A stretch of 40,417 nt of DNA from Streptococcus mitis (GCF_023109105.1 NZ_JALDTZ010000016.1:1-40417), one strand, 5' to 3'; shown: positions 28,116 through 37,485, counted from the stretch's first letter. Translations and numbers: made by a program. The notes: a model not told the origin generated them from the sequence alone.

Positions 28116-28123
28116 GTTATGAT
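28095..28123 (+). promoter_or_regulatory. ribU promoter
   Basis: TTGCGC (28095-28100) and TATGAT (28118-28123) have a 17-bp spacer, with TG at 28115-28116 making an extended -10. The -35 and spacer share sequence with the trmL terminator. Confidence 0.7.
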
Positions 28124-28130
28124 AAAAGAG

Positions 28131-28259
28131 TCTTCAGGGCAGGGTGAAATTCCCGACCGGCGGTAAATTTGACTATCTATTTTAGCCAAATAAGTCCGCG
28201 AGCGCAAGCTGATGTGGTGAGATTCCACAACCGACAGTATAGTCTGGATGGGAGAAGAC
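28131..28259 (+). promoter_or_regulatory. FMN riboswitch (RFN element)
   Basis: The conserved RFN blocks are present in order: CAGGGCAGGGTGAAATTCCC, GACCGGCGGTA, AGTCCGCGAGCG, TGGTGAGATTCCACAACCGA, CAGT and GTCTGGATGGGAGAAGA. The outer stem is TCTTC (28131) with GAAGA (28254-28258). It controls ribU. The expression platform probably hides the ribosome site, since CCAA..TTCT pairs with AGAA..TTGG at about 28378-28408, just before GGAGG. Confidence 0.96.
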
Positions 28260-28417
28260 GAAAGAATAGCTTTGTCTGTTCTGATGGATTTATAGCCAAA
28301 CTGTAACCGCTTGCTCTGGTAGAGTGAGAGGGAACTTTTGCGATATAAAAAGTGAGAATAGATAGAGGAATCCTTTCCAACTTCTTCTGATTTTATAGAA
28401 AATTGGAGGAACCTGTT

Positions 28418-28981
28418 ATGACAAACACACGTCGACTTTCGACCATTGCAATTCTATCAGCCATTTCATTTGTGCTGATGTACTTTGATTTTCCGCTCTT
28501 GCCAGCGGCGTCCTTCCTCAAGATCGAATTTAGTATCTTGCCAGTCCTTGTGGGCTTGGTGATCATGGATTTGCCTGCTGCTCTAGGAGTTCTCTTGCTT
28601 CGCTCACTCTTGAAACTGCTTCTTAATAGTCAGGGAGTGAATACTTACATTGGCTTGCCAATGAATATCGTAGCTTTGGGAGTTTTTGTCATCGTCTTTG
28701 CTTTGATTTGGAAAAAGGAACGGACAACCCTTCGTTTCCTACTAGGCTCTCTAGCTGGGACTATTGGTTTAACCGTGGCTATGTTGGTTCTCAACTATGT
28801 TTACGCTGTTCCTTTGTACGCTAAGTTTGCTAACTTTGATATTGGAAAAATTTTGGGACTTTCCAACTACCTAATGACCATGGTATTACCTTTTAACTTG
28901 ATTGAGGGTGTAATCTTTTCCGTTTCATTCTGGTTGTTGTACGTTCTCTTGAAACCAACCTTAAAACATTATGAAAGATAA
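28418..28981 (+). CDS. ribU: Riboflavin ECF transporter S component
   Basis: This is the substrate-binding membrane subunit that captures riboflavin for an ECF importer; the shared ATPases and T component are encoded elsewhere. The 187-aa protein has the expected six hydrophobic segments. The N-terminal STIAILSAISFVLMYFDFPL and the LKIEFSILPVLVGLVIMDLP block are typical of RibU. The ATG at 28418 lies 7 bp after GGAGG; an upstream TTG overlaps the ribosome site. The FMN riboswitch upstream makes the assignment firm. The next gene starts 11 bp before its stop. Confidence 0.96.
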   Translation: MTNTRRLSTIAILSAISFVLMYFDFPLLPAASFLKIEFSILPVLVGLVIMDLPAALGVLLLRSLLKLLLNSQGVNTYIGLPMNIVALGVFVIVFALIWKKERTTLRFLLGSLAGTIGLTVAMLVLNYVYAVPLYAKFANFDIGKILGLSNYLMTMVLPFNLIEGVIFSVSFWLLYVLLKPTLKHYER

Positions 28982-29621
28982 ACAAACATTTTTAATGAAG
29001 GGCAGTTTTGCCCTTTTACTTTTCGTCCTTCTTGGCTATATGGTCAAGTTTTATCCCGAAACGCTGGTCGGTTTTGACCAACCGATTCAGACAGCTATTC
29101 GTGGGGATTTGCCAGATTATTTGACTGTTCTTTTCCGAGCCATCACACGCCTGATTGATATTCCAGTGATTATCACTTGGGTTGCCATCGCAGCCTTTAT
29201 CTTTTATCGTAAGCAGTGGAAGATAGAAAGCTACTTCATGGCGGGTAATCTAGCCTTAGCCGGTCTTTTGATTGTGACCTTTAAAAATATTTACCAGCGC
29301 CCACGACCAGTTATCTTACACCTAGTCGAGGAGAAGGGATTTTCCTTCCCAAGCGGGCATTCTCTGGCTGTAACCTTGATGGTAGGTACTTTGATTGTCA
29401 TTCTCAGTCAACGAATTAAAGATCCAGTATGGAAAAAAATCGTACAAATCGTGCTAGGTCTATACCTAGTCAGTGTGCTGGTATCAAGGATCTATCTAGG
29501 AGTTCACTACCCATCAGATGTTCTTGCCAGTCTCTGTGTGGGTTTGGGAGTCTTGTTTATCGAATTTCCTTTCTATGACAAACTTCGCTTCCAATGGCGA
29601 TTTAAAGGCAAGCAGAAGTGA
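28971..29621 (+). CDS. PAP2-family membrane phosphatase
   Basis: This is a lipid phosphatase-like enzyme of the membrane; likely substrates are phosphatidate-type or polyprenyl pyrophosphate lipids. The 216-aa protein has the three motifs of the acid-phosphatase superfamily: KNIYQRPRP (about residues 104-112), PSGHS (about 127-131) and SRIYLGVHYPSDV (about 172-184), with the catalytic histidines in the last two. Hydrophobic helices separate them. The start overlaps the end of ribU by 11 bp, so it is co-transcribed with it and probably also under FMN control. A shared role with riboflavin uptake is not obvious. Confidence 0.92.
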   Translation: MKDKQTFLMKGSFALLLFVLLGYMVKFYPETLVGFDQPIQTAIRGDLPDYLTVLFRAITRLIDIPVIITWVAIAAFIFYRKQWKIESYFMAGNLALAGLLIVTFKNIYQRPRPVILHLVEEKGFSFPSGHSLAVTLMVGTLIVILSQRIKDPVWKKIVQIVLGLYLVSVLVSRIYLGVHYPSDVLASLCVGLGVLFIEFPFYDKLRFQWRFKGKQK

Positions 29622-29629
29622 GATAGGTC

Positions 29630-29658
29630 TTGCAAGAATGGTAAAAATCTGATAAACT
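29630..29658 (+). promoter_or_regulatory. pheS promoter
   Basis: TTGCAA (29630-29635) and TAAACT (29653-29658) have a 17-bp spacer, with TG ahead of the -10. Confidence 0.7.
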
Positions 29659-29664
29659 AAGTAG

Positions 29665-29850
29665 TAATTGAATAGGAATCCGCAAGACTAGTAACTCAAG
29701 GGAAGTATATCAGGGAGGAGAGCCGTGACTGCAAGCTCTCTATATGAAAGCTGGGTGAATTCACTTGCGCATGGATTTAGAAATGAAGGTCTGGCTTGTC
29801 AGATGAAAACGGATGGTACCGCGTGTCAACGCTCCGAGTGGAGTTTTTGA
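29665..29850 (+). promoter_or_regulatory. T-box leader for phenylalanine tRNA
   Basis: The T-box sequence GGATGGTACCGCGTG (29811-29825) is followed by a hairpin CTCC/GGAG with a T run (about 29830-29849). That is the terminator competed by uncharged tRNA. Stem I includes GTGAATTCAC, where TTC is a fitting Phe specifier codon. The leader precedes pheS, as expected. Confidence 0.92.
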
Positions 29851-29893
29851 TATGTGGTTTTCTTTTTATCTACGAGAGACTGATGGAGGAATT

Positions 29894-30940
29894 ATGTCAA
29901 CTATTGAAGAACAATTAAAAGCGCTTCGCGAAGAAACGCTGGCTAGCTTGAAGCAGATTTCTGCTGAAAATGAAAAAGAGATGCAAGATTTGCGTGTCTC
30001 TGTCCTTGGTAAAAAGGGTTCGCTTACTGAAATCCTCAAAGGGATGAAAGATGTCTCTGCTGAGATGCGTCCAATTATAGGAAAACACGTCAATGAAGCT
30101 CGTGATGTCTTGACAGCTGCTTTTGAAGAAACAGCTAAGCTCTTGGAAGAAAAGAAAGTCGCAGCTCAACTTGCTAGCGAGAGTATCGATGTGACACTTC
30201 CAGGTCGTCCAGTTGCGACGGGGCACCGTCACGTTTTGACACAAACCAGTGAAGAAATCGAAGATATTTTCATCGGTATGGGTTACCAAGTCGTGGATGG
30301 TTTTGAAGTGGAGCAAGACTACTATAACTTTGAACGTATGAACCTTCCAAAAGACCACCCAGCCCGTGATATGCAGGACACTTTCTACATCACAGAAGAA
30401 ATCTTGCTCCGTACCCACACGTCTCCAGTTCAGGCGCGTGCTATGGATGCCCATGATTTTTCTAAAGGTCCTTTGAAGATGATCTCGCCAGGGCGTGTCT
30501 TCCGTCGTGATACGGATGATGCGACTCACAGTCACCAGTTCCACCAAATCGAAGGCTTGGTTGTTGGGAAAAATATCTCTATGGCTGACCTTCAAGGAAC
30601 GCTTCAGTTGATTGTGCAGAAAATGTTTGGTGAAGAGCGTCAGATTCGTCTGCGTCCATCTTACTTCCCATTCACAGAGCCATCTGTTGAGGTGGATGTT
30701 TCCTGCTTCAAGTGTGGTGGAGATGGCTGTAATGTATGTAAGAAAACAGGTTGGATCGAAATTATGGGTGCCGGTATGGTTCACCCACGAGTCCTTGAGA
30801 TGAGTGGTATCGATGCGACTGTTTACTCTGGATTTGCCTTTGGTCTTGGACAAGAACGTGTAGCTATGCTCCGTTATGGAATCAACGATATTCGTGGATT
30901 CTACCAAGGAGATGTACGCTTCTCAGAACAGTTTAAATAA
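29894..30940 (+). CDS. pheS: Phenylalanyl-tRNA synthetase alpha subunit
   Basis: This is the catalytic subunit of the alpha2-beta2 synthetase, which activates Phe and loads it on tRNA-Phe. The 348-aa protein has an N-terminal coiled coil (about 1-85) that binds tRNA. Class II motif 2 is [19 protein letters not shown], and motif 3 is [14 protein letters not shown] near the C-terminus. Four cysteines in [12 protein letters not shown] (about 272-283) look like a metal site, seen in Gram-positive homologues. The ATG at 29894 has a TGGAGGA site; upstream in-frame starts fall in the T-box terminator. It is controlled by the T-box leader. Confidence 0.98.
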   Translation: MSTIEEQLKALREETLASLKQISAENEKEMQDLRVSVLGKKGSLTEILKGMKDVSAEMRPIIGKHVNEARDVLTAAFEETAKLLEEKKVAAQLASESIDVTLPGRPVATGHRHVLTQTSEEIEDIFIGMGYQVVDGFEVEQDYYNFERMNLPKDHPARDMQDTFYITEEILLRTHTSPVQARAMDAHDFSKGPLKMISPGRVFRRDTDDATHSHQFHQIEGLVVGKNISMADLQGTLQLIVQKMFGEERQIRLRPSYFPFTEPSVEVDVSCFKCGGDGCNVCKKTGWIEIMGAGMVHPRVLEMSGIDATVYSGFAFGLGQERVAMLRYGINDIRGFYQGDVRFSEQFK

Positions 30941-31071
30941 GATTGAAATCTGAAACACAATCCTAAACAGTCGTTCTCGTCTTCACATTGTCTAGAAATT
31001 GAAACGACTGACTCGAAGAAAAAGAAAGGAATTGAAAAGGTCTCACTTATTGAGATCTTATGCTCAGAATT
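30941..31071 (+). other. 131-bp spacer between pheS and pheT with hairpins
   Basis: CAGTCGTT (30968-30975) and AACGACTG (31003-31010) form a perfect 8-bp inverted repeat. GGTCTC and GAGATC (about 31039-31057) form a small hairpin just before the pheT start. In S. pneumoniae, as I recall, an acetyltransferase gene lies between pheS and pheT; it is absent here. Confidence 0.5.
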
Positions 31072-33477
31072 ATGTTAGTATCATACAAATGGTTAAAAGA
31101 ATTGGTGGACATTGATGTGCCATCACAAGAGTTGGCTGAAAAAATGTCAACTACAGGGATTGAGGTAGAAGGTGTGGAATCACCTGCTGCTGGTCTCTCA
31201 AAAATTGTCGTCGGTGAGGTCTTGTCTTGCGAAGATGTGCCAGAAACTCACCTCCATGTTTGTCAAGTTAACGTTGGCGAAGAAGAAGCACGTCAAATTG
31301 TTTGTGGTGCACCGAATGTGCGTGCTGGTATCAAGGTTATGGTGGCACTTCCGGGAGCTCGCATCGCTGACAACTACAAAATCAAAAAGGGAAAAATCCG
31401 TGGTTTAGAGTCACTTGGGATGATCTGTTCACTTGGTGAATTGGGCATTTCTGACTCAGTTGTGCCTAAGGAATTCGCAGATGGCATCCAAATTTTGCCT
31501 GAAGACGCCGTTCCAGGTGAGGAAGTCTTCTCATATCTAGACTTGGATGATGAAATCATCGAACTTTCAATCACCCCTAACCGTGCGGACGCCCTTTCTA
31601 TGCGTGGGGTGGCTCACGAAGTGGCAGCCATCTATGACAAGGCGGTCAACTTTAAAGAATTTACTCTAACAGAAACAAATGAAGCTACGGCAGATGTTCT
31701 TTCTGTCAGCATTGAAACAAACAAGGCATCTTACTATGCAGCTCGTATCTTGGACAATGTGACCATCGCACCAAGTCCACAATGGTTGCAAAACCTCCTC
31801 ATGAACGAAGGAATCCGTCCTATCAATAACGTTGTGGACGTGACTAACTATATCCTCCTCTACTTTGGTCAGCCTATGCATGCCTTTGACTTGGATACCT
31901 TTGAAGGAAGCGAGATTCGTGTGCGTGAGGCTCGTGCTGGTGAGAAATTGGTGACCTTGGATGGGGAAGAACGTGAGTTGGAAACGAATGACCTCGTGAT
32001 TACGGTCGCTGACAAACCAGTTGCTCTTGCAGGTGTTATGGGTGGTCAGTCTACAGAAATCTCTGAAAAATCTACTCGTGTCGTCCTTGAAGCTGCAGTT
32101 TTCAATGGCAAATCTATCCGTAAGACTAGTGGTCGCCTCAACCTTCGTTCAGAATCATCTTCTCGTTTTGAAAAAGGCATTAATGTGGCAACAGTCAATG
32201 AGGCTCTTGATGCAGCAGCTAGTATGATTGCTGAACTTGCAAGTGCGACGGTCCGTAAAGGTATTGTTTCAGCGGGTGAACTTGATACTTCTGATGTGGA
32301 AGTTTCTTCAACTCTTGCTGATGTTAACCGTGTCCTTGGAACTGAGCTTTCTTATGCTGATGTAGAAGACGTCTTCCGTCGTCTTGGTTTTGGTCTTTCT
32401 GGCAATGCAGATAGCTTTACAGTCAGCATTCCACGTCGTCGTTGGGATATCACTATCGAGGCAGACCTCTTTGAAGAAATCGCTCGTATCTATGGTTATG
32501 ACCGCTTGCCGACTAGCCTTCCAAAAGACGATGGTACAGCTGGTGAATTGACTGCGACACAAAAACTCCGCCGTCAAGTTCGTACAATCGCTGAAGGAGC
32601 AGGTTTGACAGAAATCATCACCTATGCTCTAACAACTCCTGAAAAAGCAATCGAGTTTACGGCTCAACCAAGTAACCTTACAGAACTCATGTGGCCAATG
32701 ACAGTGGACCGTTCTGTCCTTCGTCAAAATATGATTTCTGGTATCCTAGATACAGTTGCTTACAACGTGGCTCGTAAGAACAAAGACTTGGCTCTTTACG
32801 AGATTGGAAAAGTCTTCGAGCAAACAGGAAATCCAAAAGAAGAATTGCCAAATGAAATCAATAGCTTTGCCTTTGCTTTGACAGGTTTAGTCGCTGAAAA
32901 AGACTTCCAAACTCCAGCTGTTCCAGTTGATTTCTTCTATGCTAAAGGAATTCTTGAAGCCCTCTTTGCTCGCTTGGGTCTTGAGGTGACTTATACAGCA
33001 ACATCGGAAATCGCTAGCCTCCACCCAGGACGTACAGCCTTGATTTCACTCGGTGACCAAGTCCTTGGTTTCCTGGGTCAAGTTCATCCTGTAACGGCTA
33101 AGGCTCACGACATCCCTGAAACTTATGTAGCCGAGCTTAATCTTTCAGCTATCGAAGTAGCCCTTCAACCAGCTACTCCATTTGTGGAAATTACTAAATT
33201 CCCAGCAGTCAGCCGTGATATTGCTCTTCTCTTGAAAGCAGAAGTTACTCACCAAGATGTAGTGGATGCCATTCAAGCTGCTGGTGTGAAACGTTTGACA
33301 GATATCAAACTCTTTGACGTCTTTTCAGGTGAAAAACTAGGACTGGGAATGAAGTCTATGGCTTATAGCTTGACCTTCCAAAATCCAGAAGATAGCTTGA
33401 CAGATGAAGAAGTCGCTCGCTATATGGAAAAAATCCAAGCTTCACTTGAAGAAAAAGTGAATGCAGAAGTGCGTTAA
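31072..33477 (+). CDS. pheT: Phenylalanyl-tRNA synthetase beta subunit
   Basis: The large subunit completes the synthetase, with editing of mis-charged Tyr and tRNA anticodon contacts. The 801-aa protein begins with the EMAP-like tRNA-binding domain (about 40-150). It then has the B3/B4 editing domain (about 200-390), B5 (about 405-480), the class II-like core, and the C-terminal ferredoxin-fold anticodon-binding domain (about 708-800, starting near [12 protein letters not shown]). The start [11 protein letters not shown] is the conserved one, although the ribosome site is weak; AAAGGA lies 45 bp upstream with a small hairpin between. The alternative ATG 12 bases earlier has no better site. 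It is read from the pheS promoter. Confidence 0.97.
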   Translation: MLVSYKWLKELVDIDVPSQELAEKMSTTGIEVEGVESPAAGLSKIVVGEVLSCEDVPETHLHVCQVNVGEEEARQIVCGAPNVRAGIKVMVALPGARIADNYKIKKGKIRGLESLGMICSLGELGISDSVVPKEFADGIQILPEDAVPGEEVFSYLDLDDEIIELSITPNRADALSMRGVAHEVAAIYDKAVNFKEFTLTETNEATADVLSVSIETNKASYYAARILDNVTIAPSPQWLQNLLMNEGIRPINNVVDVTNYILLYFGQPMHAFDLDTFEGSEIRVREARAGEKLVTLDGEERELETNDLVITVADKPVALAGVMGGQSTEISEKSTRVVLEAAVFNGKSIRKTSGRLNLRSESSSRFEKGINVATVNEALDAAASMIAELASATVRKGIVSAGELDTSDVEVSSTLADVNRVLGTELSYADVEDVFRRLGFGLSGNADSFTVSIPRRRWDITIEADLFEEIARIYGYDRLPTSLPKDDGTAGELTATQKLRRQVRTIAEGAGLTEIITYALTTPEKAIEFTAQPSNLTELMWPMTVDRSVLRQNMISGILDTVAYNVARKNKDLALYEIGKVFEQTGNPKEELPNEINSFAFALTGLVAEKDFQTPAVPVDFFYAKGILEALFARLGLEVTYTATSEIASLHPGRTALISLGDQVLGFLGQVHPVTAKAHDIPETYVAELNLSAIEVALQPATPFVEITKFPAVSRDIALLLKAEVTHQDVVDAIQAAGVKRLTDIKLFDVFSGEKLGLGMKSMAYSLTFQNPEDSLTDEEVARYMEKIQASLEEKVNAEVR

Positions 33478-33484
33478 CTAATCA

Positions 33485-33509
33485 ATCTATCCTTCGGGGT
33501 AGATTTTTT
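33485..33509 (+). terminator. pheT terminator
   Basis: ATCTATCC pairs with GGGTAGAT (one G-U) over a TTCG tetraloop, followed by six T. Confidence 0.92.
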
Positions 33510-33515
33510 CTTTTC

Positions 33516-33620
33516 ATACTCTTCGAAAATCAAATTCAAACCGCGTCAACGCGCCTTGCCGTACTCAAGTACAGCCTACGGCTAGTTTCTTAGTTTGCTC
33601 TTTGATTTTCATTGAGTATC
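33516..33620 (+). repeat. BOX element 5 (A-C type)
   Basis: It starts ATACTCTTCGAAAATC, has the CGCGCCTTGCCGTACTCAAG block, and ends GATTTTCATTGAGTAT. It is nearly identical in layout to BOX element 3 and lies between pheT and the ABC exporter. Confidence 0.92.
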
Positions 33621-33764
33621 AAATAACAATTCAGGATCAAAAATGGACAGTTGAGGAGCAGAAGAGATAAATTGGAGTTTACCACTGTATAATGGATTTA
33701 TCACTAAAAGTGCTCCAGATCATATTTTACATAGCAATAGTCTTCTAAAAATGGACAGAAGTCA

Positions 33765-33793
33765 TTGTAAAGGCTATCAAAAAGGTGTATAAT
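33765..33793 (+). promoter_or_regulatory. Promoter of the ABC-2 exporter
   Basis: TTGTAA (33765-33770) and TATAAT (33788-33793) have a 17-bp spacer. A 12-mer AAAAATGGACAG occurs upstream at 33639-33650 and again at 33747-33758, each time followed by a TATAAT within 50 bp. Confidence 0.7.
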
Positions 33794-33820
33794 GGGTGAA
33801 AGAAATTTCGGAGGTGAAAG

Positions 33821-34714
33821 ATGCTAGAAGTAAGAAGTCTAGAGAAAAGTTTTGGATCCAAGCAAGTTTTGTTTGGTATTGACTTTCAAGCGCGACCAGG
33901 TCGTATTTTGGGACTAGTCGGAAAAAACGGTGCTGGGAAGACAACGATTTTCCATAGTATTTTGAAATTTTTAGAATACCAAGGAGAAATCAGTCTGGAT
34001 GGTCAGGATATTCGCCAGGAGACCTATGCTCGAATTGGCTATCTTCCTGAAGAACGCAGTCTGATGCCTAAATTGACAGTCCTTGAACAAGTTCGCTATT
34101 TGGCGACTCTAAAAGGTATGGATGCTAAGGAAATCAAGGAAAAACTCCCTCAATGGATGAAGAGGTTGGAAGTAAAAGGAAAGCTGACTGATAAAATCAA
34201 GAGTCTGTCAAAAGGAAATCAGCAGAAGATTCAGCTCATTATTACTTTGATTCATGAGCCAGACTTGATTATCTTGGATGAACCTTTCAGTGGATTGGAT
34301 CCAGTCAATACAGAATTGCTCAAGCAAGTCATTTTTCAGGAAAAAGAGCGTGGAGCAACCATTATCTTTTCTGACCATGTCATGACCAACGTCGAGGAAC
34401 TTTGTGACGATATTCTGATGATTCGAGATGGCCGTGTAGTCTTGCATGGGCCGGTTCAGGATGTCCGCAATCAATACGGAAAAACGCGTCTCTTTGTTTC
34501 AAGTGAACGAAGCAAGGAAGAATTGGAAAACCTTCCTCATGTCAAACAGGTGAGCTTGACCAAACAAGGCAGTTGGAAATTGATTTTGGAAGACGAGAGT
34601 GCTGGAAGGGAACTCTTCCCAATCTTGACTCAAGGGCAATATATCGCAACCTTTGACCAACAAGCGCCAACAATCGATGAAATCTTTAAACTAGAATCAG
34701 GAGTGGAAGTATGA
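33821..34714 (+). CDS. ABC transporter ATP-binding protein
   Basis: This is the ATPase of a two-gene exporter of the ABC-2 type (NatA/YhaQ-like). The 297-aa protein has Walker [11 protein letters not shown] (about 33-42), signature LSKGNQQK, Walker B LIILDEPFSGLDP and the switch histidine in FSDHV. A C-terminal domain after residue 215 is as usual for drug, bacteriocin or sodium exporters. A CGGAGG site lies upstream and the downstream permease starts in its stop codon (ATGA overlap). The cargo cannot be told from sequence. Confidence 0.93.
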   Translation: MLEVRSLEKSFGSKQVLFGIDFQARPGRILGLVGKNGAGKTTIFHSILKFLEYQGEISLDGQDIRQETYARIGYLPEERSLMPKLTVLEQVRYLATLKGMDAKEIKEKLPQWMKRLEVKGKLTDKIKSLSKGNQQKIQLIITLIHEPDLIILDEPFSGLDPVNTELLKQVIFQEKERGATIIFSDHVMTNVEELCDDILMIRDGRVVLHGPVQDVRNQYGKTRLFVSSERSKEELENLPHVKQVSLTKQGSWKLILEDESAGRELFPILTQGQYIATFDQQAPTIDEIFKLESGVEV

Positions 34715-35910
34715 GAAATATGTGGGTAGTTATTAAAGAAACTTATCTGCGACATGTCAAGTCCTGGAGTTTCTTCTTTATGGTGATTTCGCCCTTCCTC
34801 TTTTTAGGTTTGTCTGTAGGAATCGGCTATCTCCAAGGGTCGTCTATGGCTAAAAATAGCAAGGTGGCAGTGGTGACGACTGTACCATCTGTGGCAGAAG
34901 GGCTCAGGGATACCAATGGTATTAACTTTGACTATCAGGATGAAGCCAGTGCCCAAGCTGCTATCAAGGATGAAAAAATCAAGGGTTATCTAACTATTGA
35001 TCAAGAGGATAGTGTCATCAAGGCCGTTTATCATGGTGAAACCTCGCTTGAAACAGGTATCAAGCTAGCAGTAACCAATAAACTCAATGAGCTTCAAGAT
35101 CAACTCAATCGCTCGGCAGCTAATTTGTCCCAAGAGCAGGAAAAACGCCTGGCCCAAACTGTTGACTTTACTGAGAAGATTGATGAATCCAAGGAAAATA
35201 AAAAGCTGGTCCAAACCATTGCGGCTGCAGGGCTTGGTTTCTTCCTTTATATGATCTTGATCACTTATGCTAGTGTCACTGCTCAGGAAGTGGCTAGTGA
35301 GAAAGGGACTAAAATCATGGAAGTGGTCTTCTCAAGTATTCGCGCCAGCCATTATTTCTACGCGCGCATGATTGCTCTACTCCTTGTCATTTTAAGTCAT
35401 ATTGGAATTTATGTTGTAGGTGGACTTGGAGCTCTATTCTTCTTTAAGGATATGCCTATCTTGGCTAATTCAGGTATTCTAAATCACTTGGGAGAAGCAT
35501 TTTCTCTTAACACCTTATTATTTATCTTAGTGAGTCTCTTTATGTACGTAGTTTTGGCAGCCTTCCTTGGTTCCATGGTTTCTCGTCCTGAAGATGCAGG
35601 AAAAGCCTTGTCGCCATTGATGATTTTGATAATAGCTGGTTTTGTTGGCGTTACTGCTCTAGGCGCTGCAGGGGATAATTTGGTTTTGAAAATTGGTTCC
35701 TACATACCCTTCATTTCAACCTTCTTTATGCCATTTAGAGCCATTAATGGTTATGCAAATGGCCTAGAAGCATGGATTTCGCTTGCAATCACGATTACTT
35801 TTGCAGTAACTGCAACAGTCTTTATCGGGCGCATGTACGCCAGTCTAGTTCTACAAACAGATGATTTAGGTCCTTGGAAAACCTTTAAACGTGCCTTATC
35901 TTATAAATAG
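34711..35910 (+). CDS. ABC-2 type permease
   Basis: This is the membrane partner of the upstream ATPase. The 399-aa protein has one N-terminal membrane helix (about 18-40) and a large extracellular loop (about 45-165). A cluster of five hydrophobic segments follows from about 170 onward, an arrangement like NatB/YhaP. The conserved ASEKGTKIMEVVFSS segment near residues 194-208 is the coupling region of this family. The start overlaps the ATPase stop by 4 bp. A strong terminator follows. It is likely an efflux or bacteriocin/lantibiotic-protection type system, but nothing in the neighbourhood points to a specific substrate. Confidence 0.92.
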   Translation: MRNMWVVIKETYLRHVKSWSFFFMVISPFLFLGLSVGIGYLQGSSMAKNSKVAVVTTVPSVAEGLRDTNGINFDYQDEASAQAAIKDEKIKGYLTIDQEDSVIKAVYHGETSLETGIKLAVTNKLNELQDQLNRSAANLSQEQEKRLAQTVDFTEKIDESKENKKLVQTIAAAGLGFFLYMILITYASVTAQEVASEKGTKIMEVVFSSIRASHYFYARMIALLLVILSHIGIYVVGGLGALFFFKDMPILANSGILNHLGEAFSLNTLLFILVSLFMYVVLAAFLGSMVSRPEDAGKALSPLMILIIAGFVGVTALGAAGDNLVLKIGSYIPFISTFFMPFRAINGYANGLEAWISLAITITFAVTATVFIGRMYASLVLQTDDLGPWKTFKRALSYK

Positions 35911-35915
35911 AAGAG

Positions 35916-35935
35916 CCTCGCGAAAGCGAGGTTTT
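35916..35935 (+). terminator. Terminator of the ABC exporter operon
   Basis: CCTCGC, GAAA tetraloop, GCGAGG, then TTTT. Confidence 0.9.
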
Positions 35936-35981
35936 CTAGAGAAAAAAAGAGTGGAATTTAGAAAAATATTTTTCATATCTA

Positions 35982-36011
35982 TTGACTTTTAGGGGTGAAA
36001 TTTGGTATGAT
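35982..36011 (+). promoter_or_regulatory. rplM-rpsI promoter
   Basis: TTGACT (35982-35987) and TATGAT (36006-36011) have an 18-bp spacer and TG in the extended -10 position. Confidence 0.8.
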
Positions 36012-36018
36012 AGTAGGC

Positions 36019-36101
36019 GGTATTGTTTACCCCATTTGAAAGGCCCCGGAACCTTCCAAATACTTTTCGATGGGAAGGAACACCCATCACCGTAAACAAA
36101 A
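36019..36101 (+). promoter_or_regulatory. Ribosomal protein L13 leader
   Basis: TTGTTTAC (36023-36030) pairs with GTAAACAA (36092-36099), and an inner stem pairs CCTTCC (36052-36057) with GGAAGG (36073-36078). This layout ahead of rplM is the known Firmicutes L13 autoregulatory leader. Confidence 0.85.
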
Positions 36102-36125
36102 ATCGAACTATATATAGGAGAAATC

Positions 36126-36572
36126 ATGAACAAAACAACATTTATGGCTAAACCAGGCCAAGTTGAACGTAAATGGTACGTAGTTGACGCAACTGATGTA
36201 CCACTTGGACGTCTTTCTGCAGTAGTTGCTAGCGTACTTCGCGGAAAAAACAAACCAACATTTACACCACACACTGATACAGGTGACTTTGTGATTGTTA
36301 TCAATGCTGAAAAAGTTAAATTGACTGGTAAAAAAGCAACTGATAAAATCTACTACACTCACTCAAACCACCCAGGTGGATTGAAACAAATCTCTGCAGG
36401 TGAACTTCGTTCTAAAAATGCAGTACGTTTGATCGAGAAATCAGTTAAAGGTATGCTTCCACACAATACTCTTGGACGCGCTCAAGGTATGAAGTTGAAA
36501 GTATTTGTTGGAGCTGAGCACACTCACGCTGCACAACAACCAGAAGTTCTTGATATTTCAGGACTTATCTAA
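36126..36572 (+). CDS. rplM: 50S ribosomal protein L13
   Basis: This early-assembling 50S protein binds 23S rRNA. The 148-aa length is normal. Conserved segments are [15 protein letters not shown] (about 16-30), [19 protein letters not shown] (about 40-58) and the [13 protein letters not shown] motif (about 107-119). It is preceded by a promoter and the L13 leader, through which L13 is thought to repress its own translation or transcription. An AGGAG site lies before the ATG. rpsI follows 18 bp downstream. Confidence 0.98.
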   Translation: MNKTTFMAKPGQVERKWYVVDATDVPLGRLSAVVASVLRGKNKPTFTPHTDTGDFVIVINAEKVKLTGKKATDKIYYTHSNHPGGLKQISAGELRSKNAVRLIEKSVKGMLPHNTLGRAQGMKLKVFVGAEHTHAAQQPEVLDISGLI

Positions 36573-36590
36573 GGAAAGGAACAATAAAGT

Positions 36591-36983
36591 ATGTCACAAG
36601 CACAATATGCAGGTACTGGACGTCGTAAAAACGCTGTTGCTCGCGTTCGCCTTGTTCCAGGAACTGGTAAAATCACTGTTAACAAAAAAGATGTTGAAGA
36701 GTACATCCCACACGCTGACCTTCGTCTTGTTATCAACCAACCATTCGCAGTTACTTCAACTGTAGGTTCATACGACGTTTTCGTTAACGTTGTAGGTGGT
36801 GGATACGCAGGTCAATCAGGAGCTATCCGTCACGGTATCGCTCGTGCCCTTCTTCAAGTAGATCCAGACTTCCGCGATTCATTGAAACGCGCAGGACTTC
36901 TTACACGTGACTCACGTAAAGTTGAGCGTAAGAAACCAGGCTTGAAAAAGGCCCGTAAAGCGTCACAATTTAGTAAACGTTAA
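36591..36983 (+). CDS. rpsI: 30S ribosomal protein S9
   Basis: This 30S head protein has a C-terminal tail that reaches the P-site tRNA. The 130-aa length is standard. The [14 protein letters not shown] start (about 7-20), [19 protein letters not shown] (about 68-86) and the basic tail ending QFSKR are hallmarks of the family. It is co-transcribed with rplM behind an AAGGAAAGG ribosome site and followed by a strong terminator. Confidence 0.98.
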   Translation: MSQAQYAGTGRRKNAVARVRLVPGTGKITVNKKDVEEYIPHADLRLVINQPFAVTSTVGSYDVFVNVVGGGYAGQSGAIRHGIARALLQVDPDFRDSLKRAGLLTRDSRKVERKKPGLKKARKASQFSKR

Positions 36984-37002
36984 AACTTATTTATATTTAT
37001 TA

Positions 37003-37038
37003 AAAGCATTTCGTATCAAAAATACGAGATGCTTTTTT
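37003..37038 (+). terminator. rplM-rpsI terminator
   Basis: AAAGCAT-T-TCGTAT pairs with ATACGA-G-ATGCTTT around a CAAAA loop and is followed by a T run. Confidence 0.92.
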
Positions 37039-37039
37039 C

Positions 37040-37440
37040 TAGCTTAATTTTACAAATTGGATTTTGAAGGACACCATGGACCTATTTTCAAGTTGATAAC
37101 GACTACAAATTTGTTCTGGAGACCATGAAGATTGTAATCGCTCTTTAATTTCCTACTTCAATTCACAGGAGTCTAACTCGATTTTCTTCCCTTCTGCTTC
37201 GCCAATTGTTCATTGTGTGTTTGTGCTGCTTGTGCAGAGTAAGTGTCATTACCACACTTAATTCTCTTGAGAAGGTTGATTTGTGAACGCCTAATTTTCT
37301 AGCTATTTGGCAGGGTTTGAGACCTAATTCTAGGTAAGTCTCTATCTTAATTCGCTCAATTATGGTAATATGATGGTAGCTTATAGATTTCTCCCGTGTT
37401 CTGTTTAGTGTGGTTACTTACAGTTTACACGAGATTGGGC
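37040..37440 (-). pseudogene. Degraded IS30-family transposase (N-terminal part)
   Basis: On the minus strand, three pieces of an IS30-like transposase can be read in order but in different frames. They are SYHHITIIERIKIETYLE (helix-turn-helix start), LKPCQIARKLGVHKSTFSREL, then after a frameshift NDTYSAQAAQTHNEQLAKQ, a stop codon, and finally WSPEQICSRYQLEN. The catalytic DDE domain is missing. The fragment fills the gap between rpsI and gshAB and is certainly inactive. The family assignment rests on the HTH and PEQI-type motifs. Confidence 0.8.
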
Positions 37441-37485
37441 TCTATGAGTTTTTTGTTGCACTATATTTTACCATTTATCAAATAT

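Noticed and set aside
29813..29893. Longer N-terminus for pheS
   Set aside because: The added residues are encoded by the T-box sequence and its terminator; the conserved protein starts at 29894.
29915..30907. 330-codon open frame on the minus strand opposite pheS
   Set aside because: It lies wholly antisense to a certain gene, has no ribosome site, and its composition (rich in His, Thr, Phe, Ser) is what the complement of a biased coding sequence gives.
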